Of a DNA stretch of 5,588 nt, positions 1 to 4,706 are shown one piece after another (the first letter of the stretch is position 1; each line of letters opens with the position of its first letter). The notes beneath the pieces are model-generated. The model was not told the DNA's origin. It saw only the letters and a program-made list of their open reading frames with translations, and made no database searches. Origin of the DNA: an uncultured Rhodospirillales bacterium. Its GTDB lineage: Bacteria; Pseudomonadota; Alphaproteobacteria; Rhodospirillales; Casp-alpha2. The position numbers and the translations under genes were made by a program. Where the stretch lies: contig CALJEW010000026.1 in NCBI GenBank assembly GCA_938074585.1, forward strand, positions 1 to 5,588, read 5' to 3'.

Positions 1-590
1 ACAAAAACGGTTGTATTCGATTTGGGTGGTGTGCTGATTGATCATGACCCACGATATTTATATAGAAAACTATTGCCTACAGAAAACGAATTGACCGCTT
101 TTTTGACAGATATTTGTCATCACGATTGGAATGAAAAGCAAGACGCTGGACGCTCTTTAGTTGAGGCCACGGCGGAACGGATTTCTAAATTTCCGGATCA
201 TTCCGAACTGAGTGAAGCTTATTATGGCCGTTGGGAGGAAATGCGATTAAAGGCACAGTTAAAATTTTTGAAGAGCTGCGGGCTCTTGGAAAACCAACTT
301 AAGGATTATCTAATTTTTCAGCTGAAACTTATGTCACGGCACGTAAACACTATGACTTTATGGACTGATTCGAAGGGATTATTGTTTCGGGTGAAGATAA
401 ATTGATCAAACCGGATATTAGAATTTATGAGTTGCTGTTAGAGCGTTATGGGCTTAATTATGAAGATCTGATTTTTATTGATGACCGTAAAGATAATATC
501 GAAGCGGCTAAAACATTGGGCATCACCGGCATTCATTATACTTCACCCGAAAAATTACGCCAAGGACTTAATAAACTAGGATGTCTTTAA
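1..590 (+). pseudogene. Broken YihX-like HAD-superfamily phosphatase (5' end just outside window)
   Basis: Remnant of a HAD subfamily IA phosphatase (relatives dephosphorylate sugar phosphates in the cytoplasm). Reading begins in frame 1 with motif I, FDLGGVLIDHDPRY, so only a few N-terminal codons are probably missing. The match to the family holds to RWEEM (ends 243). The frame then changes: from about 246 the family sequence continues in frame 3 (KGTVKIFEELRALGKPT). That frame is cut by TAA at 300-302, where the family has an aromatic residue (PT-Y-xLSNFS), and by TGA at 366-368, where it has Trp (FMD-W-FEG). Beyond this the protein reads cleanly to TAA at 588-590, including motif III Lys (LIKPD, 405-413) and motif IV (FIDDRKDN). 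Motif II Ser is at 309. Three separate lesions make this a true pseudogene rather than one sequencing error. The longest surviving piece with a possible start, from TTG 402, lacks the nucleophile Asp. The DUF3047 gene follows 34 bp downstream on the same strand. Confidence 0.9.
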
Positions 591-624
591 GTTCCCCCGA
601 CGTTGAAAGATAGAGAAGAGTAGA

Positions 625-1320
625 ATGATTTCTAAGTTTGGTGTTTTTCTGTATGTGGCTGTTTTATGGATATCGCCAGGGGTAGCAAAAGAAACGGTCT
701 TTGTTCTTGATCATACACTCAAAGCTTGGGACAAAATTACGTTCGATAACAAAAAACCTAATCGGTTTGGCATCTGCGGGGCGGGTTGCATTGAAGTTGA
801 AACAGCAGCCAGTGTTTCGATGATAAGCAAACCTGTATCCATTGATTTAGCGAAGTATCCCGTTTTTTCATGGGAATGGAAAATAGATAGCCCTGTGGCT
901 ATTTCTGATTTGACGGTCAAGGGCAAGGATGACCGATCTGTGGCGGTGTATGTGGCTTTTCCGTATGATCCGGATAAAGCCAGCTTTTCGGAAAAAATTT
1001 CACGGACGATGATCGAGATTTTTCAAGGATCAGACGCACCGGGCCGCAGTATTTCATATGTGTGGGGTGGTTATGGCAGCCCGGCGGATGTAGTCGAAAG
1101 TCCCTATTATGGCGCAGTTAACGCAATGATTATTGGCCGCAATCAGTCGGCTCCAGTTGGCGATTGGATTTTTGAAAAAATGGATTTAGTTGCCGACCAC
1201 AAACGCATATATGGTTACGTTCCAAGCACAGTATCACATGTGTCCATTAGTGCGGACAGCGACGATATCGGCGGGCAAAGACGCTCCTTTGTTCGCAATA
1301 TTGAATTTAGCGCTAAATAG
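625..1320 (+). CDS. Exported DUF3047 family protein
   Basis: A 231-residue protein of the DUF3047 family, whose biochemical role is unknown to me. Residues 1-21 look like a Sec signal peptide (basic start MISKF, hydrophobic 6-17, likely cleavage after GVA21), so the mature protein should be periplasmic. Family-typical segments are visible in order: FSWEWKID (81-88), KGKDDRSVAVYVAF (99-112), YVWGG (145-149) and the late SISADSDDIGG (207-217). C51 and C55 (CGAGC) are a close Cys pair that could form a disulfide or bind metal; this is inference. The ATG at 625 is preceded by the purine-rich stretch AGAGAAGAG (612-620), a usable ribosome site. It lies 34 bp after the ruined HAD gene on the same strand and probably shared its transcript. 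It ends in TAG three bases before the stop codon of the opposing phosphatase gene. The frame is intact and full length for the family. The family call is from recognised segments, not a search. Confidence 0.78.
   Translation: MISKFGVFLYVAVLWISPGVAKETVFVLDHTLKAWDKITFDNKKPNRFGICGAGCIEVETAASVSMISKPVSIDLAKYPVFSWEWKIDSPVAISDLTVKGKDDRSVAVYVAFPYDPDKASFSEKISRTMIEIFQGSDAPGRSISYVWGGYGSPADVVESPYYGAVNAMIIGRNQSAPVGDWIFEKMDLVADHKRIYGYVPSTVSHVSISADSDDIGGQRRSFVRNIEFSAK
1305..1318. repeat. 14-bp perfect palindrome at the end of the DUF3047 gene
   Basis: ATTTAGCGCTAAAT is perfectly self-complementary and covers the last codons of the DUF3047 gene, a few bases before the convergent stop codon of the phosphatase gene. 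As RNA it could form a 5-bp stem closed by a GCGC loop, on either strand. The stem is AU-rich and no good U-run follows, so it is at most a weak bidirectional terminator and may be chance. Confidence 0.3.
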
Positions 1321-1323
1321 TTT

Positions 1324-2127
1324 CTAAAGTGCTGCTTTTGCGGTTTTTAAAATTTCTGCAAAAGCCTCTGTCACACCCGGAACCGTGGCGATAATTTCAC
1401 AGCCATGGGTCAAGCCATTGTCCGCTTCCGCATCCACTGTATGGGCACCCGCTTCACGTATAATGGCAATTGCGCCATAACAATCCCATGAATTGATGTG
1501 GGGCTCGTAATAGCCAATGTATCTTCCGCAAGCAACGTAAACCAAGCCTAACGCGCCGGAACCCAAACACGTATACATGCCGCCAGCTTCTAAGTGCGTC
1601 TTTAAAACGCTGACTACAGATTGGGGCGTAACGCGGGGTGAGTAGCCGATGCAAAAGCGACCATCTTGGATCGATGTTGAGGTATCTGGGGTGATTTTTT
1701 TGCCGTTTAATGTGGCTCCGTTGCCTTTAAGCGCGGCAAACAGTTCATCATGCGAAGGATCAAAAATAAGCCCAAATTTTAATTCACCATCAACCATAAA
1801 CGCGATGGAAACGCACCACATGGAAATGCCTTTAACGAACGGGGCGGTGCCGTCGATGGGATCAACAACCCAAATTCCTTGGCCCGGTTTAGGTTCTATT
1901 CCACCTGATTCTTCGCCAAAAAAAGCATCTTCAGGATAAGCGTTTTCAACAGCCGACCGAATTAAATCTTCGGTTTCAATATCGGCTTGGCTTGCCATAT
2001 CTTGCAAACCCTTGGATTCAATATTGAGTTGGCTAAGATTTTTAAAATAGCTATTGGCATGGGCGCCTGCATCGCGGATCACTTGATGGGCAAATTCAAA
2101 ACGTTGTTTTAAAGCATTAGAGTCCAA
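1324..2127 (-). CDS. Inositol monophosphatase-family phosphatase
   Basis: A 267-residue Mg-dependent phosphatase of the FIG superfamily (IMPase, SuhB, HisN and CysQ relatives), acting in the cytoplasm on a small phosphorylated metabolite. Metal-site residues are present: E72 in GEES (71-74), D89 and D92 in DPIDGT (89-94), and D215 in NSWD (212-215), followed by the C-terminal REAGA. The fold-typical KGxQD (39-43), ASQAD (45-49) and NGATLNG (136-142) segments are also there. Length is normal. The substrate cannot be told: the HINSWD variant is typical of a group annotated either as inositol monophosphatase-like or histidinol-phosphatase-like. The start is TTG at 2127-2125. An AAAGGA ribosome site sits upstream, an in-frame TAA lies just before it, and the next Met is residue 44, so TTG is the only sensible start. 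It is divergent from the ruined HAD/ABC locus and may be the surviving member of that former module (inference). Confidence 0.88.
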   Translation of the reverse strand: MDSNALKQRFEFAHQVIRDAGAHANSYFKNLSQLNIESKGLQDMASQADIETEDLIRSAVENAYPEDAFFGEESGGIEPKPGQGIWVVDPIDGTAPFVKGISMWCVSIAFMVDGELKFGLIFDPSHDELFAALKGNGATLNGKKITPDTSTSIQDGRFCIGYSPRVTPQSVVSVLKTHLEAGGMYTCLGSGALGLVYVACGRYIGYYEPHINSWDCYGAIAIIREAGAHTVDAEADNGLTHGCEIIATVPGVTEAFAEILKTAKAAL

Positions 2128-2212
2128 AGAATAAGTCCTTTATGGTTAGGCGTGAGGGTGGTTTTATTATTCTACACTCTATTTCTACGTTTTTTTTCGG
2201 GAAAGGGAAACT

Positions 2213-2360
2213 ATGCTTCAAAAATACGTGCTTTGTTGTTTGATTTGAATGGCACTTTAATTGACATCGGCGAGCTGCATTACGAAGCAACAGTTAAGGC
2301 TTTGAAGGCGCTTGGAGGCTCTATTGATCGGCAAACCTATGATCAAAACATCCATGGCAT
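2213..2360 (+). pseudogene. Truncated N-terminus of a second HAD phosphatase (phosphoglucomutase/gph-like)
   Basis: The first ~50 codons of a HAD subfamily IA hydrolase. The match runs from KIRALLFDLNGTLIDI through the start of the cap domain (GELHYEATVKALKAL) to YDQNIHGI, then stops. The natural start is probably ATG 2213, preceded by a GAAAGGGAA ribosome site (2201-2209). From that ATG the frame is MLQK and then shifts out. One extra A in the run of five at 2220-2224 would restore MLQKIRALLFDLNGTL, so a single-base deletion is inferred. An open frame from GTG 2152 covers the HAD segment but gives an implausible N-terminus. The general acid/base Asp of motif I is Asn (DLNGTL, normally DLDGTL), a GAT-to-AAT type change. 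Catalytic motifs II to IV are absent because the sequence passes into an ABC transporter gene fragment at about 2358. Confidence 0.85.
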
Positions 2361-2789
2361 AACAACGCCCACATTGCCCTAGAAGGCACGACGCGTGATC
2401 TTTATGAAGAACCAGCTGATCTGTTTGTTGCCGATTTTATCGGCGATGCGAATTTGGTCGATGTGCAGATTAAATCTGTTTCGGGTGAGTTGGAAGAAGT
2501 GGAAATTACTTCATTGCGGTTATCGTTGCCGCACCGGAATTTAAAATTGGGCGCGGCTCATGTGGCAATCCGGCTTGAATCATTTTTAGTCTCAATCGAC
2601 TAAAGTTCGAAGGGTATTTCAGGAACCATAAATAAAGCAGTTTATCTGGGCAACTACATGGAATATGTGATCACCATAGATTTAGGTGACTTGTTTGTTG
2701 TGGCGTCTGACTTGGTCAACACCATTGCCCCCCGAACTGGCGTCAAAGTAACGCTGGCGAGCCATGGTGTGACATTAGTTGCGAATTAA
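2358..2789 (+). pseudogene. C-terminal remnant of a PotA/FbpC-type ABC importer ATPase
   Basis: About 140 codons of the C-terminal part of an ABC importer ATPase. The fragment opens with NNAHIALEGTTRDLYEEPA and FVADFIGDANL, the segment that ends the nucleotide-binding domain in spermidine/putrescine and iron/phosphonate importers (family form GxIxQxGTPxELYExPA, FVAxFIGxxN). The regulatory TOBE region follows: AHVAIRLES, then GTINKAVYLGNYMEY and FVVAS. All of it lies in one frame (2358 to TAA 2787-2789). An internal TAA at 2601-2603 splits it. Walker A, the signature motif, Walker B and the switch His are missing, so it cannot hydrolyse ATP. No matching start codon or upstream half exists; HAD sequence abuts it instead. 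Its stop overlaps the nudC stop on the other strand by two bases. The transported substrate is unknown. The remaining TOBE sequence is well preserved, implying a fairly recent loss. Confidence 0.87.
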
Positions 2790-3733
2790 ACGCTGATTTC
2801 TGTCAGCCACGTTTCAATTAAAAAACGAGCGATTGAATCTTTTCGGGGCAGGTGGAACTTAGTGTCGTCGTCGCCCCATTCACCAAACGTTCTTAAATCA
2901 GGTGCATCAAACCAACCAGCAGCTTCAATTTCGTGCTCGTCTATTTGAATGTCGGTGGTGGTGGCTTCGCCCCAAAACCCCAACATAATTGATGCCGGAA
3001 AAGGCCACGGTTGAGACGCTTGATAGGTGACGTTTTTTACGCGAATTCCGGCCTCTTCTTGAACTTCCCGGGCAACGGCTTCTTCTAAGCTTTCACCGGG
3101 CTCAACAAACCCAGCCAGCGTTGAATAATTACCCTCAGGCCAAATCGCTTGGCGACCCAATAAACATTGCGCCGGGCCAGATGCCGGTTGATGGGTGATC
3201 AGCATGATGACAGCCGGGTCAGTGCGTGGGAACGAGGGCGCGCCACATTCGTATGAGGTGCACTTACGCATATGGCCGCCTTCGTGGGACTTGGTTGGAG
3301 CCCCACAAACACCGCAATGCTGATGGCGTTTGTGCCAAAACAACATGCCTCGTGCATGAGCTAATAAGGATGATTCATCTGCTCCCAGCAAAGGTCCTAC
3401 TTGGCGCAAATCAACAAAATTACCTTGATTGACCAGCGCATGCGCGGGCTCTTCTTCCAAAGATGAAATGTCGGCTGCAAAATATGCAACGTCACCGGAA
3501 ATGCCTAAAAGAGTTGTTTGGTGCGCTAGTTCTAGAATTTCGCTCGCATCAGCGCGATCAACAACGCGCGATTTAGGCGCGCTGGGTAAATCATCAACCA
3601 GATTTTTACTGCGCCAAACAGGCACAATTTGTGTTTTTGGGTGGGCCAGTTTGGCTGAGATCCAGTCTTCGTCCTTGCGTAAAAGCCCGGCGCGGTCCAA
3701 ATGACCGCCTGCATATCTAATAAAAGGTTTCAT
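2786..3733 (-). CDS. nudC: NAD(+)/NADH diphosphatase, Nudix family (RNA NAD-decapping)
   Basis: A 315-residue NudC. The family cleaves NAD(H) to NMN(H) and AMP and removes NAD caps from RNA 5' ends. Order of parts: N-terminal NUDIX-like domain with LDRAGLLRKDEDWI (12-25); a four-Cys zinc ribbon (C140, C143, C158, C163); FPRTDPAVIML (168-178); the Nudix box G208-x5-E214-x7-REVQEEAGI (ends 230), with Mg-binding glutamates E223, E226 and E227; and the NudC-specific SQPWPFPAS (240-248), which separates it from other Nudix enzymes. Length is typical of alphaproteobacterial NudC and longer than the E. coli protein. The chosen start is ATG 3733-3731, because MKPFIRYAGGHLDRA fits the family N-terminus. 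A TTG at 3769 would add 12 residues that look unconserved; neither start has a strong ribosome site. The gene is divergent from the lipoprotein gene across a 151-bp spacer and convergent with the ABC remnant. Confidence 0.93.
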   Translation of the reverse strand: MKPFIRYAGGHLDRAGLLRKDEDWISAKLAHPKTQIVPVWRSKNLVDDLPSAPKSRVVDRADASEILELAHQTTLLGISGDVAYFAADISSLEEEPAHALVNQGNFVDLRQVGPLLGADESSLLAHARGMLFWHKRHQHCGVCGAPTKSHEGGHMRKCTSYECGAPSFPRTDPAVIMLITHQPASGPAQCLLGRQAIWPEGNYSTLAGFVEPGESLEEAVAREVQEEAGIRVKNVTYQASQPWPFPASIMLGFWGEATTTDIQIDEHEIEAAGWFDAPDLRTFGEWGDDDTKFHLPRKDSIARFLIETWLTEISV

Positions 3734-3808
3734 AGGCGCTAACTTGGCATAGCAGGCCAGCCCCCGCAACCTGAGACACCAAAAAAGAATCTACCATAAA
3801 ATCTTCCA

Positions 3809-3838
3809 TATATAGATAAAAAATGGCTCGTTCCCCAA
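3809..3838 (-). promoter_or_regulatory. Candidate sigma-70 promoter for nudC
   Basis: Read on the minus strand, TTGGGG (3838-3833) is followed after 18 bp by TATATA (3814-3809). This is a plausible -35/-10 pair that would start transcription near 3802 and leave a leader of roughly 70 nt before the nudC ATG. The -35 box coincides with the left arm of the outer inverted repeat, so a protein bound there could affect both genes. Prediction from consensus only. Confidence 0.4.
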
Positions 3839-3877
3839 GATTTTGTGTTATATCATAACAATATGAGGTTTGGGGAA
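3831..3877. repeat. Outer inverted repeat TTCCCCAA / TTGGGGAA
   Basis: Perfect 8-bp arms at 3831-3838 and 3870-3877 enclose 31 bp. Their midpoint (3854) is within one base of the midpoint of the inner 15-bp dyad (3853). The right arm overlaps the G-rich ribosome-site region (3872-3881) of the lipoprotein gene. If transcription starts upstream of 3831, the leader could fold and cover the ribosome site. If it starts downstream, the repeat can act only as DNA. Confidence 0.5.
3846..3860. promoter_or_regulatory. Palindromic operator candidate, Zur-box-like
   Basis: TGTTATATCATAACA is a dyad with 6-bp perfect arms (TGTTAT / ATAACA) about a 3-bp centre. It differs at one position from TGTTATANTATAACA, the core I recall for the gammaproteobacterial Zur (zinc uptake regulator) site. 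Alphaproteobacterial Zur sites usually read differently, so the regulator assignment is tentative. It sits 25 bp before the lipoprotein ATG, where a repressor would block that promoter, and just behind the candidate nudC -35 box. AT-rich palindromes also arise by chance. Confidence 0.4.
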
Positions 3878-3884
3878 AGAGCGC

Positions 3885-4472
3885 ATGCGAAGATTGAAAA
3901 AGCGGGGCATATGGAAAAGCAGTTTAGGCTGTGGTCTTGCATTACTTTTGTCGGGTTGTGAAATGGCATCGTCTGCCAAGACTTTTATTCCTGCACTTCT
4001 AGGCCTTTCAGCCTTGCCATCAATCAGCAATATTATTACGGATTACAGCAACGACACTTGCGCTCTGGTGTCACCCAAAGCCTTAAAACAGGTTAATTGG
4101 ACGCGGGTTCCTGAAATAAATATGCGAATTCGCAACGACGAGTTTGAGCCGATGATCGTGCAAATGACCCAAGGTTGGCCCTATACTTTTAGGATCAGAA
4201 ACCGCGATGGCCGCGCGCATTCATTTAATGCCAAAAATTTTTTTAGAAACGTCGCCATGGTTCGGATTACCATTGACGGTAAACGCCAAGACGAAACCTG
4301 CTTTGCTAGCCTTAAAATCCCAGCCCATACCACAGCTGAAATGCAATTGGTTGCGGCGGTTGATGGGCATTTTGATTTCCACGATAACTGGTTTCCAGCT
4401 CAATCGTTGATTTCTGGCGGTGCGGATGGGGTTATTATTGTTGAAGAGCGCCGAAACGCGCGCCAAAATTAG
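3885..4472 (+). CDS. Putative outer-membrane lipoprotein with degenerate cupredoxin-like domain
   Basis: A 195-residue protein I cannot assign to a named family. Residues 1-11 are basic (MRRLKKRGIWK), then a short hydrophobic stretch ends in a lipobox, LSGC, with C25 as the lipidated residue and Glu at +2, which favours the outer membrane. Residues ~80-190 resemble a cupredoxin beta-sandwich: MRIRNDEFEP, then YTFRIRNRDGRAHSF with H112 at the first copper-ligand position, and a final strand GADGVIIVEE. The usual C-terminal Cys-x-His-x-Met ligands are absent: the region reads GHFDFHDNWF, and the GMxG turn is GADG. C59 and C139 could form a disulfide. A type-1 copper site is therefore unlikely; a structural or other metal role is possible. 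ATG 3885 is chosen over TTG 3870 because GGGGAAAGAG (3872-3881) precedes it at ribosome-site distance. The gene lies downstream of the nested palindromes and ends in TAG 70 bp before the SRP RNA gene. Confidence 0.75.
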   Translation: MRRLKKRGIWKSSLGCGLALLLSGCEMASSAKTFIPALLGLSALPSISNIITDYSNDTCALVSPKALKQVNWTRVPEINMRIRNDEFEPMIVQMTQGWPYTFRIRNRDGRAHSFNAKNFFRNVAMVRITIDGKRQDETCFASLKIPAHTTAEMQLVAAVDGHFDFHDNWFPAQSLISGGADGVIIVEERRNARQN

Positions 4473-4508
4473 GCTTTGATTTTTTTTGTGATTGGTGTGT
4501 TGTTGGGG

Positions 4509-4538
4509 TTGGAGTCTTCGGAGTAGGCTTGTTATAGT
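4509..4538 (+). promoter_or_regulatory. Candidate promoter of the SRP RNA gene
   Basis: TTGGAG (4509-4514) and TATAGT (4533-4538) are separated by 18 bp. The -10 box ends five to seven bases before the expected 5' end of the SRP RNA (4543-4545), the right distance for a sigma-70 start. The -35 box is only a partial match. Confidence 0.5.
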
Positions 4539-4542
4539 ACCT

Positions 4543-4642
4543 GTGGAAAGTCGGCGTTGGATAGGCTCCTCGCGAACTCGGTCAGATCCGGAAGGAAGCA
4601 GCCGCAACGAGATTTTGCCTGGGTCAGTGTCCGGCTTTCCAC
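4543..4642 (+). ncRNA. ffs: Small bacterial signal recognition particle RNA (4.5S RNA)
   Basis: The RNA scaffold of the signal recognition particle, which binds Ffh and targets nascent membrane proteins to FtsY. The nearly invariant apical segment is present: GGTCAGATCC, then GGAAGGAAGCAGCC (4580-4603), with the GGAA tetraloop at 4590-4593 closed by C-G pairs. The two ends pair over 12 bp (GTGGAAAGTCGG at 4543-4554 with CCGGCTTTCCAC at 4631-4642), with a single G-U pair, which defines a ~100-nt RNA without an Alu domain. The exact ends are inferred from this helix. Placement just before dnaX on the same strand is the usual alphaproteobacterial order. No hairpin-plus-U-run terminator follows, so transcription may read into dnaX and the RNA be processed at the terminal helix. 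Confidence 0.96.
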
Positions 4643-4665
4643 CTAAAGCGATTTGAATGGTGAAC

Positions 4666-4691
4666 ATAGCCCTTAATTTTATAGCCCTTAA
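4666..4691 (+). repeat. Tandem 11-bp direct repeat in the dnaX leader
   Basis: ATAGCCCTTAA occurs at 4666-4676 and again at 4681-4691, separated by TTTT. The first six bases, ATAGCC, recur at 4701-4706 directly before the dnaX ATG. No function is evident; it could be a slippage duplication in the ffs-dnaX spacer. Confidence 0.6.
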
Positions 4692-4706
4692 ATAAACGGT
4701 ATAGCC

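Noticed and set aside
366..368. TGA at a Trp position, with none of the four complete intact genes in the window ending in TGA, suggesting TGA read as Trp
   Set aside because: The same gene also has an in-frame TAA and a frameshift, the intact genes encode Trp with TGG, and four complete genes (ending TAG, TAG, TAA, TAG) are too few to infer a changed code.
402..590. A 62-codon open frame with HAD motifs III and IV as a separate small gene
   Set aside because: It continues directly from the upstream HAD reading frame and lacks the catalytic Asp; it is the tail of the pseudogene at 1-590.
1649..1939. A 96-codon plus-strand frame inside the IMPase-type gene
   Set aside because: It lies wholly antisense to a well-conserved gene and its translation shows no recognisable domain.
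3429..3704. A 91-codon plus-strand frame opposite nudC
   Set aside because: It is antisense to conserved NudC sequence, with a low-complexity Ser/Arg-rich translation typical of a shadow frame.
3733..3769. TTG start at 3769 for nudC
   Set aside because: The extra 12 residues do not resemble the family N-terminus and no ribosome site is evident; ATG 3733 fits better.
4448..4487. GCGC-CGAAAC-GCGC hairpin followed by a T8 run as a terminator of the lipoprotein gene
   Set aside because: The stem is only 4 bp and lies 18 nt before the T-run, within the coding region; that spacing does not fit an intrinsic terminator.
4221..4667. A 148-codon minus-strand frame
   Set aside because: It runs through the complement of both the lipoprotein gene and the SRP RNA, so it cannot be a conserved protein gene.
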